A stretch of 64,000 nucleotides of DNA. Source: Actimicrobium sp047621345. GTDB taxonomy: Bacteria > Pseudomonadota > Gammaproteobacteria > Burkholderiales > Burkholderiaceae_D. Shown one piece after another: positions 16,952 to 26,132 of this stretch. The notes under the pieces are model-generated. The model did not search any database. It was not told the origin of the DNA and saw nothing but the letters and a program-made list of their open reading frames with translations. How positions within the stretch are numbered: position 1 is the first letter of the stretch; the number at the start of each line of letters is the position of its first letter. A program made the position numbers and the translations under genes. The DNA is taken from assembly GCA_047621345.1 (NCBI GenBank), contig JBLHLW010000001.1, positions 150,658 to 214,657 on the forward strand, read 5' to 3'.

Positions 16952-17677
16952 TCAGCAAATGACCCGCTCGCTGAGCGACGCCCGATCGGTTGTGTCGAGT
17001 CGAGCGATAGTCGATGCGCGTGTACCGTAATCCGGGGTTTCGATGCACACCGCAGACAGTGCACGTTCGCGTTCGAGTGATAAACCGGTTTTCGGCAAGC
17101 GACAATCGGTCGCCTGGCGGGTGTCTGTCAGCATTTCGAAGAATGCCTCATCGGTCGCGCCTTGGCAGAGCAGGCTGGCGAACTCAGCCTTGGTGCGGAC
17201 CACTTTCGGCCACGGCGTATCGAGGCGGGCATTCGACAGGCCGTAAATCCCCGGTGAAATCGGTTGCCCGTTACGGACATCGTCGGCCGCCCGGTTTGAG
17301 TACCAGATCAGTTCATGCTGGTCGCCCACCAGCAGATTAAAGCCGTTGTAGTCGTCGCTGCCTTGCGCCAGTTGCGCGACATAGGCTTTTGCGGTCATCG
17401 TTCCGGTCAAAAAATCGGCGGCCAGTTCACCGCGCGACCTGGCGTCGTCGCGTTGATCGCCCGGCGCGCGGACATTGGTCAATGCCGCGAAGCGCCCTGT
17501 CTGGGTAATGCCCATCCAGGTGCCACCGCCTTGCAGGTCGCGCCCGGCAAACACCAGCGGGCTGTCGCTCCACCATCCGGCCGCAGCCGCGGGCCGGTCG
17601 TGATACTCATCGCGGTTGCCGGTGGCGATGAGCGGCATGCCAGGAACCACATGCCAGGCAAAAGTAATCAGGCACAT
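16952..17677 (-). CDS. NRDE (TANGO2-like) family protein
   Basis: A 241-residue protein starting MCLITFAWHVVPGMPLIATGNRDEYHDRP, with the diagnostic NRDE motif at about residues 21-24 and a Cys at position 2 that becomes N-terminal after Met removal, as in Ntn-type hydrolases. Bacterial members are conserved but biochemically vague; the eukaryotic relative TANGO2 is linked to haem and lipid handling. A strong GGAGGTGAG ribosome-binding site precedes the ATG and overlaps the end of the DUF4936 gene. A terminator follows. The specific substrate is unknown. Confidence 0.9.
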   Translation of the reverse strand: MCLITFAWHVVPGMPLIATGNRDEYHDRPAAAAGWWSDSPLVFAGRDLQGGGTWMGITQTGRFAALTNVRAPGDQRDDARSRGELAADFLTGTMTAKAYVAQLAQGSDDYNGFNLLVGDQHELIWYSNRAADDVRNGQPISPGIYGLSNARLDTPWPKVVRTKAEFASLLCQGATDEAFFEMLTDTRQATDCRLPKTGLSLERERALSAVCIETPDYGTRASTIARLDTTDRASLSERVIC

Positions 17678-17955
17678 ACGCTCACCTCCACAAATTGTTC
17701 GACATGACGATGCCCCTGCGCCATCGCGGTGACGCCTTCTTCGGCAGCGGCACGTTCGATGACGTCCTCGAAGCCGGCCGGGACGGCAAGATAAATTTCC
17801 ATCCAGGTCTGCAAACCGTTTTTTTCTTCCGGTCGGCGTCGCAACTGGGCACGAATGTCATAGCCAGCGTTGAGACGTTGCTGCAAGACGTCGACCCGCT
17901 GACGGGCCAGTGCCGCATCATCGGTGCGGATGGAGTAATAGACGTAGATATCCAT
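17668..17955 (-). CDS. DUF4936 family protein
   Basis: A 95-residue protein beginning MDIYVYYSIRTDDAALARQRV, with a ferredoxin-like alternation of strands and helices and the RPEEKNGLQTWMEIY segment seen in DUF4936 proteins of Burkholderiales. It usually sits between ygfZ and the NRDE gene, as here. The ATG at 17955 has GGAGA eleven bases upstream; an in-frame ATG at 17973 would add six residues. Its 3' end overlaps the NRDE start by 10 bp, which implies coupling. No function is known. Confidence 0.85.
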   Translation of the reverse strand: MDIYVYYSIRTDDAALARQRVDVLQQRLNAGYDIRAQLRRRPEEKNGLQTWMEIYLAVPAGFEDVIERAAAEEGVTAMAQGHRHVEQFVEVSVCA

Positions 17956-17976
17956 GGCAGTGCGTGTCTCCATTGA

Positions 17977-18981
17977 TCAAACGGTGTCAGGCAGTGCGTA
18001 AGGCAGGGCAGTAAAGTGCAAAGCGGGTCCTTGTACGCCGAGGTGGATCGTGTCGGTGTCGAGGGTGGCAGTCTTGATTTCAACCAGACAGTGAAACAGG
18101 CCAGCATGGTCGCGTGCTGCGTTGACGATCATGCCGCACGGTTGTTCCGGGTCGCCAGCGGCAAACACTTCCATGCCGGCAGCCACGTCCGGTGCGCTGA
18201 CCGAAGCCGGCAGCGTGCGGCGTTTGAGCTTGCCGAGATACTGGCTGCGCGCGACGATTTCCTGACCCGGATAGCATCCTTTGCGGAAATTGACCCCGCC
18301 GATCGCTTCCAGATTGACCATTTGCGGAACGAATTTTTCCTGCGTTGCCAGCGTGATGTGCGGCACAGCGGCGAGGATCTCGGTCAACCGCCATTGTTCG
18401 ATACCGGCTTGATGCAGGGATGTTTTTAGTTGCGGCCAGGCGGCGATGGCCGTCTCTGGCGTCGTGATCCATTGATAGCGTGCCGTGGTACCAGCATCGG
18501 CCAGACGGATCAGCGTACCGGCAGCGTTCTCGAGTTTCGCATACGGCGCAGCGGGTAGTTGCGGAAACCAGCTTGCCAGTGCAGTGCCGACAGCGTCGCC
18601 GCCAAGTCCGATGATGGCGTTCGATTCGGTGATGTCGGCGCTTTTTGCCTTGGCACGCATGACAAACATTTGCAGGCGTTTTTGGATGGACGGCTGGATG
18701 TCGCGCGCCAGTTCGAGCACGATGGCGCTGGCGTTGCGCCACATCATGAAGGATGCCAGCAGGCGACCTTTCGGTGTGCAGTAGCCAGCCAGACGGGCTT
18801 CATCCGGGCCGAGGTGCTCGACGTCATTGGTCAGTTGGTTATGCAGAAAATTAGCGGCGTCATCGCCTTCGAAGGCGATCAGGCCGAGGTCGGTGAGTGC
18901 GGAAAAGAAGCTGTCGGACGCGGTCACTGTCGTGCCGGGAAGCTGATTTTCCTGCGCGATGAATTGGTGCCAATTGGTCAT
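17977..18981 (-). CDS. ygfZ: Folate-binding iron-sulfur repair protein YgfZ
   Basis: A 334-residue GcvT-like protein. The family signature KGCYPGQEIVARSQYLGKLKRR is near residues 234-255 and holds the Cys needed for folate-dependent maintenance of certain Fe-S proteins. The N-terminal GcvT-like folate-binding barrel opens with LIAFEGDDAANFLHNQLTNDVEHL. It heads the minus-strand operon with DUF4936 and NRDE and diverges from mltG across 99 bp, which must hold both promoters. Divergence from mltG-tmk-holB is common in Burkholderiales. Confidence 0.94.
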   Translation of the reverse strand: MTNWHQFIAQENQLPGTTVTASDSFFSALTDLGLIAFEGDDAANFLHNQLTNDVEHLGPDEARLAGYCTPKGRLLASFMMWRNASAIVLELARDIQPSIQKRLQMFVMRAKAKSADITESNAIIGLGGDAVGTALASWFPQLPAAPYAKLENAAGTLIRLADAGTTARYQWITTPETAIAAWPQLKTSLHQAGIEQWRLTEILAAVPHITLATQEKFVPQMVNLEAIGGVNFRKGCYPGQEIVARSQYLGKLKRRTLPASVSAPDVAAGMEVFAAGDPEQPCGMIVNAARDHAGLFHCLVEIKTATLDTDTIHLGVQGPALHFTALPYALPDTV

Positions 18982-19080
18982 GGATTCCCTTATAAAGTCC
19001 GTAAGGTTTTGGGTTATGCGTTTATCATTCTGGGTTGATTATAGATGCGGGGATGACATTTTGTCGGAACCAACAAACTG

Positions 19081-20070
19081 ATGAGATTTTTGAAGACACT
19101 ATTTTGGCTAATGATGGTTGCCCTGTTCGGTGCTGCGGGTGGTTTCGCTTACTGGACGCAACAACCTGTGTTGGCGCCCGGCGCATCCGCTGTGGACTTT
19201 GCGATTGAACCGGGTAGCGGCTTGCGCAGCGTGGCAGATCAAATCGCTGCCCGGCCTATCCCGCTACAACCCTTGCTGTTCGAAGCGCTGGTGCGGTTGA
19301 CTGGCAAGGATGGCCAGATCAAGGCCGGTCACTATGCGCTCAAGCCAGGCACCACGCCGCACCGGTTGGTCGGGCAGTTAGTGCGAGGCGAGTTTGCGCA
19401 AGAATCGCTGGTCATTATCGAGGGTTGGACCTTTCGCCAGATGCGTCAGGCGATCGTCGATAATCCTGCCTTGAAGCACGATACGGCGACGCTGACCGAC
19501 AAGGAGTTGCTCGGTAAAGTGACCACCGACTACACGCTCCCGGAAGGGTTGTTTTTTCCTGATACCTACTTGTTTGCCAAAGGCGCGAGTGACCTGCAAG
19601 TGTATCGGCAGGCCCATGCAGAAATGCTCAAGCGGCTTGATCAGGCCTGGGCGCAACGCGATACATCGTTGCCCTACAAGACCCCTTATGAAGCATTGAC
19701 GATGGCATCCATCATCGAAAAAGAAACGGGTCAAAAAGCCGAGCGGGGACTGATCGCCGGCGTCTTCGTCAATCGTCTGAAAATCGGCATGTTGTTGCAG
19801 ACCGATCCGACCGTCATCTACGGCATGGGCGAAAAATTTCAGGGCAATATTCGCAAGCGCGACTTGCTGACCGACACCCCGTTCAACACGTATTTGCGAG
19901 CAGGTTTACCACCGTCGCCGATTGCGTTGCCGGGCAACGATGCACTCAACGCCGCGCTCAGGCCAGAGCGCACCGATGCGCTGTATTTTGTGGCGCGCGG
20001 CGATGGCACCAGTGTTTTTTCCAGCAACCTGCCCGATCATAATCGGGCAGTTAACCGCTTCCAGCGTTAG
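19081..20070 (+). CDS. mltG: Endolytic murein transglycosylase MltG
   Basis: A 329-residue inner-membrane lytic transglycosylase that cuts nascent glycan strands and limits their length. An N-terminal membrane anchor (residues 2-24) precedes a LysM-like part and the YceG domain. The catalytic Glu is in ASIIEKETGQKAERG (about residue 219), followed by VFVNRLKIGMLLQTDPTVIYG. The length matches the family. It is 9 bp upstream of tmk, the order seen in many proteobacteria. Confidence 0.96.
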   Translation: MRFLKTLFWLMMVALFGAAGGFAYWTQQPVLAPGASAVDFAIEPGSGLRSVADQIAARPIPLQPLLFEALVRLTGKDGQIKAGHYALKPGTTPHRLVGQLVRGEFAQESLVIIEGWTFRQMRQAIVDNPALKHDTATLTDKELLGKVTTDYTLPEGLFFPDTYLFAKGASDLQVYRQAHAEMLKRLDQAWAQRDTSLPYKTPYEALTMASIIEKETGQKAERGLIAGVFVNRLKIGMLLQTDPTVIYGMGEKFQGNIRKRDLLTDTPFNTYLRAGLPPSPIALPGNDALNAALRPERTDALYFVARGDGTSVFSSNLPDHNRAVNRFQR

Positions 20071-20079
20071 AAACCTCTG

Positions 20080-20697
20080 ATGTCACCTCCCAACAAGCCT
20101 GCATTCATTACTTTCGAAGGTATCGACGGCGCCGGTAAATCCAGCCACATCAACTTTGTGGTCGAGTCGCTGGTGGCGCGCGGCCTGCGCGTAACAAGTA
20201 CGCGCGAGCCGGGCGGCACCGCGCTCGGCGAGCAATTACGCACGGTATTGCTGCACCAGAAGATGCACCTTGAAACCGAAGCCTTGTTGATGTTTGCCAG
20301 TCGACGTGAGCATCTGGCGCAAGTGATTGAACCGGCTCTGGCGCGCGGCGACTGGGTGGTGTCGGATCGTTTCACTGATGCGACGTTTGCTTATCAGGGC
20401 GGCGGGCGGCACTTGTCGCGGGAAAAACTGGAGCAGCTCGAACAATGGGTCCATCCGCATCTGCAACCTGATCTGACCTTACTGTTCGATGTGCCGCTAG
20501 ACGTCGCGCGCGCACGGCTCGATGCGACCCGTTCGCTGGATAAATTCGAGCAGGAGCAGGAAGCTTTTTTTGCCGGCGTGCGTGGCGAATACCTGCGTCG
20601 CGCGGCGCAATTTCCGGCGCGGTTCCGGATTATCGACTCGACGCAATCGATGGCCGATGTGCGCGCGGTCTTGGCAGCTATCGTTGCAGGCTTGTGA
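20080..20697 (+). CDS. tmk: Thymidylate kinase
   Basis: A 205-residue kinase converting dTMP to dTDP. The P-loop is FEGIDGAGKSSH at residues 9-20. The DR(F/Y) motif appears as SDRFTDATFAYQGGGR near 95-110, and the LID region near 145-155 holds VPLDVARARLDATRSLDKFE. The normal length and order (mltG-tmk-holB) leave no real alternative. Confidence 0.97.
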   Translation: MSPPNKPAFITFEGIDGAGKSSHINFVVESLVARGLRVTSTREPGGTALGEQLRTVLLHQKMHLETEALLMFASRREHLAQVIEPALARGDWVVSDRFTDATFAYQGGGRHLSREKLEQLEQWVHPHLQPDLTLLFDVPLDVARARLDATRSLDKFEQEQEAFFAGVRGEYLRRAAQFPARFRIIDSTQSMADVRAVLAAIVAGL

Positions 20698-20751
20698 AAC
20701 TGAACAGGAAAGATCCCGATTGATGATGCACTCGACGCGGACAGGCAGCCT

Positions 20752-21792
20752 ATGGCGATGACGATTTATCCGTGGCAACAGGACGCCTGGGAGCAGTTAC
20801 ATGCGCTGCGTGGAAGATTGCCGCACGCGATTCTTTTGCATGGCAATAAGGGTATCGGCAAGACCGATTTCGCCCAAGCCTACGCCGCGTCGCTGTTGTG
20901 CGAGAGTCCGCAGAGCGATGGTCGCGCGTGTGGCACGTGTCTGTCGTGTGGCTGGTTCGAACAATATGCCCATCCCGATTATCGTCGCGTGCGACCAGAA
21001 ATACTGGACGGTGGCGAGGTGGCCGATGACGGCGAGGCAACTGAGTCGGATGAGGGGAAAAAAACCGCCAAGGCCAGCAAAACGCCGTCGAAAGAAATCC
21101 GTATCGAACAGATTCGGGCGCTGGCTGATTTCATGAATATCTCGACGCATCGCAACGGCAAGCGCGTGGTATTGCTGTATCCGGCCGAAGCGTTGAATAC
21201 GATCTCGGCGAATGCGCTGCTCAAGACGCTGGAAGAGCCACCACCGGATACCGTGTTCCTGATGGTCTCGAATAGTCTGGACCGATTGCTGCCAACGATT
21301 TTGTCGCGCTGTCGCAAGTTTGCGTTGCCGATGCCATCGACAGCGGTGGCGCTGGACTGGCTCGCCCAGCAGCGGGTCAAGGAGGGCGACATGTGGCTGG
21401 CCGAGCAGGGCGGTGCGCCCCTGGCGGCGCTCGAACAGGCGCAGGCGGGTTCGCATGATCATCAGGATGAATTGCTGACGATGCTGGCGCGACCATCGGT
21501 GGAGGCGGCGCTGAAAGCGGCCGAAAAACTGCAGAAGGCACCGGTGGTTGAGCTCGTCGTGTGCCTGCAACGCTGGTTGCATGATGTATTCTCAGTCAAG
21601 CTTAGTGGCAAACTCCGTTACTATCCATGTAGGCACAGCGAGCTTGTTGCGCTGGCTGCCCGGGTCAACTTGCCGGATTTATTGAGTGCCATCGATCTGG
21701 CTAGCGAGCGTCGTGCGATTGCACAGCACCCGCTGGCTGCCAGATTATTTATCGAAGACATGTTGCTCGATTACACGCATATTTTTTCATAG
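20752..21792 (+). CDS. holB: DNA polymerase III subunit delta prime
   Basis: A 346-residue clamp-loader subunit. It shows HGNKGIGKTDFAQAYAASLL (a P-loop-like but modified motif), zinc-module cysteines around ACGTCLSC, the sensor segment ALLKTLEEPPPDTVFLMVS, and the SRC motif in PTILSRCRKF. A charged Lys/Glu insertion (about residues 95-118) separates the zinc module from the EIRIEQIRAL helix. Met3 is an alternative start. It is 54 bp after tmk, with pilZ 12 bp downstream. Confidence 0.95.
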   Translation: MAMTIYPWQQDAWEQLHALRGRLPHAILLHGNKGIGKTDFAQAYAASLLCESPQSDGRACGTCLSCGWFEQYAHPDYRRVRPEILDGGEVADDGEATESDEGKKTAKASKTPSKEIRIEQIRALADFMNISTHRNGKRVVLLYPAEALNTISANALLKTLEEPPPDTVFLMVSNSLDRLLPTILSRCRKFALPMPSTAVALDWLAQQRVKEGDMWLAEQGGAPLAALEQAQAGSHDHQDELLTMLARPSVEAALKAAEKLQKAPVVELVVCLQRWLHDVFSVKLSGKLRYYPCRHSELVALAARVNLPDLLSAIDLASERRAIAQHPLAARLFIEDMLLDYTHIFS

Positions 21793-21804
21793 GATGCCCT
21801 GTTC

Positions 21805-22176
21805 ATGGCAGAACTTCCCCCTACAACGGCAGGCGTCGGCAGGCCATCGGTGCTGTCGTTGGCCATCAAGGAAAAATCCGCCCTGTATGCGGCTTACATG
21901 CCCTTCCTGACGAACGCCGGAATTTTCGTTCCAACCAACAAGTCCTACCGAATCGGCGATGAAATCTACCTGATCCTGAGCCTGATGGATGATCAGAGCA
22001 AATACCCGATTGCCGGCAAAGTGGCCTGGATCACACCGGCCGGCGCCAACAATAACAAGGCGCAAGGCATCGGCGTGCATTTGCCGGCGGACGACAGTGG
22101 ACTGCGCGTCCGTCAGCGCATTGAAGAATTGCTGGGCGCGGCACTCGGTTCGTCGCGCGCCACCCACACCTTGTAA
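21805..22176 (+). CDS. pilZ: Type IV pilus PilZ-type protein
   Basis: A 123-residue PilZ-domain protein with LTNAGIFVPTNKSYRIGDEIYLILSLMDD and KVAWITPAG, as in the type IV fimbrial assembly PilZ found next to holB. I see no RxxxR motif at the N-terminus, so like Pseudomonas PilZ it probably does not bind c-di-GMP directly and acts through protein contacts in pilus assembly. Its link to the MSHA genes 5-15 kb away is untested. It starts 12 bp after holB. Confidence 0.9.
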   Translation: MAELPPTTAGVGRPSVLSLAIKEKSALYAAYMPFLTNAGIFVPTNKSYRIGDEIYLILSLMDDQSKYPIAGKVAWITPAGANNNKAQGIGVHLPADDSGLRVRQRIEELLGAALGSSRATHTL

Positions 22177-22203
22177 TTCCACTCCTACCGGACCCTTTTG
22201 CTG

Positions 22204-22704
22204 ATGTCACTGACTCACCGCCTTGCCCTGATCGCCGACCTGCCCGCCATCGTCGCCATATACAACAGCACCGTCGCTTCGCGTGAAGTGACTGCGGACA
22301 CCGACCCGATCACGGTCCAATCGCGCCTGGCGTGGTTTGCCGAGCACGACCCGCAACGTCGCCCTTTATGGGTGGTCGAGGATAGCCGGGGCCACGTGAT
22401 TGGCTGGCTCTCGTATTCGAATTTTTATGGTCGTCCGGCGTATTCCGGCACGGCCGAGCTGTCGATTTATATCGACGAAGCGGCGCGTGGAAAAGGTCTT
22501 GGACGTTATCTGCTCACCGAAGCGATTGCCTTCGCGCCACGGATTGCGGTGCACACCTTGCTCGGATTTATCTTTGGTCACAACGTCGCCAGTCTTGCCT
22601 TGTTCGATCGCTTCGGATTTGCGCGCTGGGCAGAGATGCCCGGCGTGGCAACGCTCGACGGTATCGAGCGCGACTTGATCATCCTCGGTAAGCGGGTCGC
22701 CTGA
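22204..22704 (+). CDS. GNAT N-acetyltransferase, phosphinothricin acetyltransferase-like
   Basis: A 166-residue acetyltransferase. The acetyl-CoA loop is DEAARGKGLGRYLLTEAI (about residues 92-109), and DLPAIVAIYNSTVASREVTAD near the N-terminus is typical of the PAT/YncA group. These acetylate small amines such as methionine sulfone or phosphinothricin; the natural substrate here is unknown. The ATG at 22204 is preferred over a TTG two codons upstream. It sits between pilZ and tatD-type genes on the same strand. Confidence 0.88.
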   Translation: MSLTHRLALIADLPAIVAIYNSTVASREVTADTDPITVQSRLAWFAEHDPQRRPLWVVEDSRGHVIGWLSYSNFYGRPAYSGTAELSIYIDEAARGKGLGRYLLTEAIAFAPRIAVHTLLGFIFGHNVASLALFDRFGFARWAEMPGVATLDGIERDLIILGKRVA

Positions 22705-22722
22705 CGCAGGTACAATCGCGGC

Positions 22723-23502
22723 ATGTATATCGATTCCCACTGCCACATTAATTTTCCGGAACTGGCTGCGCGCCTGCCGGAAATCCTCGACAAGATGGCC
22801 GAGAACAAGGTCACGCACGCATTGTGCGTCTCGGTCGACTTGCCCGACTTCCCACAAGTACTTGATCTCGCCGAACGCTATGACCATATTTACGCGTCGG
22901 TTGGTGTGCATCCCGATTATGTCGATACGCCTGAGCCTAGCGTCGAACAACTCGTGACGCTGTCGCATCATCCGAAGATCGTCGCCATCGGTGAAACCGG
23001 GCTGGATTATTTTCGTCTGACCGGTGATCTGGAGTGGCAGCGTGAACGGTTCCGGGTGCATATCCGCGCGTCGCGGGCGACCGGCAAGCCGCTCATCATC
23101 CACACCCGCGCCTCCTCCGAAGACACCATCCGCATCATGCAAGAAGAGGGCGCGGGCACCAATGCTGGCGGTGCAGGCGGCGTGATGCATTGCTTTACCG
23201 AGTCGCTGGCAGTGGCCGAGGCGGCCATTGCAATGGGTTTTTACATCTCGTTTTCAGGCATCGTGACATTCAAGAGCGCCAAGGAGTTGCAGGCCGTGGC
23301 GTTGGCCGTGCCGCTGGAAAACATGCTCATCGAAACGGACTCGCCGTATTTGGCGCCGGTACCGCATCGCGGCAAGATGAACGAGCCCGCGCTGGTGCGA
23401 CATGTCGCTGAATTTATCGCCAGCCTGAAGGGGGTGCCGGTCGAGCAGGTTGCTCAACAGACCACCGACAATTTTTTCAAGCTGTTTGGGATGGCGCGAT
23501 GA
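22723..23502 (+). CDS. TatD family metal-dependent deoxyribonuclease/hydrolase
   Basis: A 259-residue amidohydrolase-fold enzyme with HCH in the opening MYIDSHCHINF (His6, His8), the metal Glu in IGETGLDYF, His in IIHTRAS, HCFTES, and the final Asp in IETDSPYLAP. It matches the YcfH type that follows holB in many genomes. Members show 3'-5' exonuclease activity on DNA. Its last four bases overlap the start of the ankyrin gene (ATGA), so the pair is coupled. Confidence 0.93.
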   Translation: MYIDSHCHINFPELAARLPEILDKMAENKVTHALCVSVDLPDFPQVLDLAERYDHIYASVGVHPDYVDTPEPSVEQLVTLSHHPKIVAIGETGLDYFRLTGDLEWQRERFRVHIRASRATGKPLIIHTRASSEDTIRIMQEEGAGTNAGGAGGVMHCFTESLAVAEAAIAMGFYISFSGIVTFKSAKELQAVALAVPLENMLIETDSPYLAPVPHRGKMNEPALVRHVAEFIASLKGVPVEQVAQQTTDNFFKLFGMAR

Positions 23503-24155
23503 GGCTGTTGCATCGACGGCGGTTACTTGGCCTGTTGCTGGTAGGCGTAATCCTGCCGGTATCGGCAGGTTCCTACGAGGATTTCTTTTTTGCGGTGCGT
23601 AATGATAATGCCAGCAAGGTCAGCCAGTTGTTGCAGCGGGGTTTCGATCCGAATACGATCGACGCCGATCGTGGCGAAACGGGGTTGATGCTGGCGCTGC
23701 GCGGTGACAGTCTGCGGGTTGCCGATGTCTTGATGAAGGCACCGGGAGTCGACCTCGAAGCCCGCGCGCGCAATGGCGATACAGCGCTGATGACCGCGGC
23801 TTACAAGGCGGATATGGCAGCCGTGCAAGCGCTACTGGAGCGCAAGGCCGAAGTCAATCGTCCCGGCTGGACTGCGCTGCACTATGCCGCCACCGTGGGT
23901 GCCAATGACATCGTGCAGTTACTGCTGGATCGGTACGCCTACATCGACGCCGAATCGCCCAACAAGACCACGCCGATCATGATGGCGGCGCGCAGCGGTC
24001 ACATCCTCACTGTCAAATTGCTGCTCGATGCGGGTGCCGATGCGACGCTCAAAAATGATGCCGGGATGACGGCCATCGACCTCGCCAAAAAGTTCGAGCA
24101 TGCCGATATTGCCGAGGGGCTGGCGTGGCGTATCAAGCGCGCTACGAAAAAGTAG
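23499..24155 (+). CDS. Exported ankyrin-repeat protein
   Basis: A 218-residue protein with an N-terminal signal peptide (MRLLHRRRLLGLLLVGVILPVSAG, cut near residue 23) and about five ankyrin repeats from residue 30 to 205, each with the helix-turn-helix pattern G.TALM.AA. It is likely periplasmic and used for protein binding. It overlaps the tatD-type gene by 4 bp. Its TAG stop codon is formed by the first bases of the repeat element at 24152, so insertion of that element may have set the present C-terminus. Confidence 0.9.
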   Translation: MRLLHRRRLLGLLLVGVILPVSAGSYEDFFFAVRNDNASKVSQLLQRGFDPNTIDADRGETGLMLALRGDSLRVADVLMKAPGVDLEARARNGDTALMTAAYKADMAAVQALLERKAEVNRPGWTALHYAATVGANDIVQLLLDRYAYIDAESPNKTTPIMMAARSGHILTVKLLLDAGADATLKNDAGMTAIDLAKKFEHADIAEGLAWRIKRATKK

Positions 24156-24257
24156 GGTGGGCACGCTGTTGTGCCCACGCGAGCGCGTCGCTGGCGGGAT
24201 TCAATGTGACGTTTGCGGTGCGCGCGCGTGGGCACGATGAGGCCGTGCCCACCCTAC
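24152..24257. repeat. TIR-type intergenic element, copy 3
   Basis: A 106 bp element with perfect 14 bp terminal inverted repeats, GTAGGGTGGGCACG and CGTGCCCACCCTAC. Each end also forms a local hairpin, the right one with GCGCGCGTGGGCACGA. It provides the ankyrin gene stop codon. Copy 4 follows 15 bp later and is nearly identical in the interior. Confidence 0.88.
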
Positions 24258-24272
24258 GGGTTCGGGCGAATG

Positions 24273-24378
24273 GTAGGGTGAGCACGCTGTTGTGCCCACG
24301 CGAGCGCATCGCTGGCGGGATTCAATGCGACGTTTGCAGTGCGCGCGCGTGGGCACGATGAGGCTGTGCCCACCCGAT
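24273..24378. repeat. TIR-type intergenic element, copy 4
   Basis: It is a direct repeat of the preceding element, starting GTAGGGTGAGCACG and ending TGTGCCCACCCGAT, with only a handful of differences across 106 bp. The tandem arrangement with 15 bp between copies suggests local duplication after insertion. It lies between the convergent ankyrin and flavoprotein genes and could fold into hairpins at the 3' ends of both transcripts. Confidence 0.88.
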
Positions 24379-24412
24379 GGGTTGGTGCGCCGTTGTGCAC
24401 ACCATATGATGA

Positions 24413-26020
24413 TTACTGCCGTGCCATGATGCTTAACGCGACGGCTTCGGCGACTTTGATGCCATCGACCGCTGCTGACAGGATGCCGCCGGCGTAACCT
24501 GCACCTTCACCGGCCGGGAACAAGCCGACCGTATTGATGCTCTGGCAATCATGCTCATTGCGCTTGATGCGGATCGGTGACGAGGTGCGCGTTTCGACGC
24601 CAGTCAGGACCGCATCTTGCATCGCGAAGCCGTGAATCTGCTTGTCGAATTCAGGCAAGGCTTCGCGGATTGCATCGATGGCGTAGCGGGGTAATGCGGT
24701 GTTGAGGTCGCCCAACTGCACGCCCGGCGTGTAGGACGGTGTCACGGCACCCAGCGCCACCGACGGGCGATCGGCGATGAAGTCACCGACCAGTTGACCA
24801 GGCGCACTGTAATTACGTCCCCCCAGCTCGTAGGCTTGCGACTCCCAATGCCGCTGGAATTCGAGTCCGGCCAGTGGTCCGCCCGGATAATCGGCCGGCG
24901 TAATGCCGACCACGATGCCGCTGTTGGCATTGCGCTCGTTGCGCGAATACTGGCTCATGCCATTGGTGACGACGCGACCCGGCTCCGAGGCGGCGGCCAC
25001 CACGGTGCCGCCCGGGCACATGCAAAAGCTGTAGACCGAGCGCCCATTGCTCGCGTGATGCACCAGTTTGTAATCGGCAGCGCCCAGCACAGGATGCCCG
25101 GCATTGGGACCAAGCCGGCTGCGGTCGATCACCGATTGCGGGTGCTCGATACGAAAGCCGACCGAAAAGGCTTTCGCTTCAATGTAGACGCCGCACCGAT
25201 CCAGCATTTCAAAGGTGTCACGCGCGCTGTGACCGATGGCTAGCACCACGTGATCGCTGTGCAGCGTGGTGCCGTCAGACAGGGTCAAGCCCTGCACCTG
25301 ACCATTCTCGATGAGCAAGTCATCAACCCGGCTCTGGAAACGGAACTCGCCGCCCAGACCTTCGATGGTGGCGCGCATTTCCTCGACCATCTTGACCAGA
25401 CGGAAGGTGCCGATGTGGGGCTTGCTGACGAAGACGATTTCCGGCGGTGCACCAGCTTTGACGAACTCCATCAAGACCTTGCGACCGAAATGTTTTGAGT
25501 CCTTGATCTGGCTATACAACTTGCCATCCGAAAAAGTCCCGGCACCTCCCTCACCAAATTGCACGTTCGATTCCGGATGCAGCTCGCGCTTGCGCCACAG
25601 GCCGAAGGTGTCTTTGGTCCGCTCACGCACCGACTTGCCGCGTTCGAGGATGATTGGCTTGAAACCCATTTGCGCGAGGATTAATCCGGCGAACAACCCG
25701 CAGGGGCCGGTGCCGATGACCAGCGGCCGTGAGCGCAAATGCGCCGGTGCCGTGGCGACGAAATGGTAGCTGGTGTCCGGTGCAGGCATCACCAACCGGT
25801 TGCCGCCGACGCGTTGCAGCACGGCCGGCTCATCGGTGACTTCCACATCCAGCGAATAAATCATCAGGATGGCGTTTTTTTTGCGGGCGTCATAACTGCG
25901 TTTGAAGACGCTGATTCGAATCAGCTCCGTGGCCGGTATTCCCAGTCGCGCCAGCACGGCATCTTGCAGCGCGGTTTCAGGGTGGTCGAGCGGAAGTTGG
26001 ATTTCGTTCAGTCGCAGCAT
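24413..26020 (-). CDS. NAD(P)/FAD-dependent oxidoreductase, COG2509 type
   Basis: A 535-residue flavoprotein. The N-terminal 90 residues (MLRLNEIQLPLDHPETALQ) form the small domain typical of these uncharacterised FAD-dependent dehydrogenases. Then comes the dinucleotide site VIGTGPCGLFAGLILAQMG with ILERGKSVRERTKDT, later SVYSFCMCPGG with a conserved CxC, and the C-terminal GEGAGYAGGI flavin-binding loop. The ATG at 26020 begins the conserved domain; the longer frame to 26122 adds an unlikely basic leader. The reaction is not known. It stands alone, divergent from the ice-binding-like gene. Confidence 0.88.
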   Translation of the reverse strand: MLRLNEIQLPLDHPETALQDAVLARLGIPATELIRISVFKRSYDARKKNAILMIYSLDVEVTDEPAVLQRVGGNRLVMPAPDTSYHFVATAPAHLRSRPLVIGTGPCGLFAGLILAQMGFKPIILERGKSVRERTKDTFGLWRKRELHPESNVQFGEGGAGTFSDGKLYSQIKDSKHFGRKVLMEFVKAGAPPEIVFVSKPHIGTFRLVKMVEEMRATIEGLGGEFRFQSRVDDLLIENGQVQGLTLSDGTTLHSDHVVLAIGHSARDTFEMLDRCGVYIEAKAFSVGFRIEHPQSVIDRSRLGPNAGHPVLGAADYKLVHHASNGRSVYSFCMCPGGTVVAAASEPGRVVTNGMSQYSRNERNANSGIVVGITPADYPGGPLAGLEFQRHWESQAYELGGRNYSAPGQLVGDFIADRPSVALGAVTPSYTPGVQLGDLNTALPRYAIDAIREALPEFDKQIHGFAMQDAVLTGVETRTSSPIRIKRNEHDCQSINTVGLFPAGEGAGYAGGILSAAVDGIKVAEAVALSIMARQ

Positions 26021-26132
26021 GGGGCAGGGTCTTCGTTGTTGTTCGCCAGGACGGCGTACAGGAGATCGGGGCCATATTTTACCGCAGGTGGTGCGCGCCT
26101 GGCGGTGCAGGCAACGACTCAATCAGTCGGTA

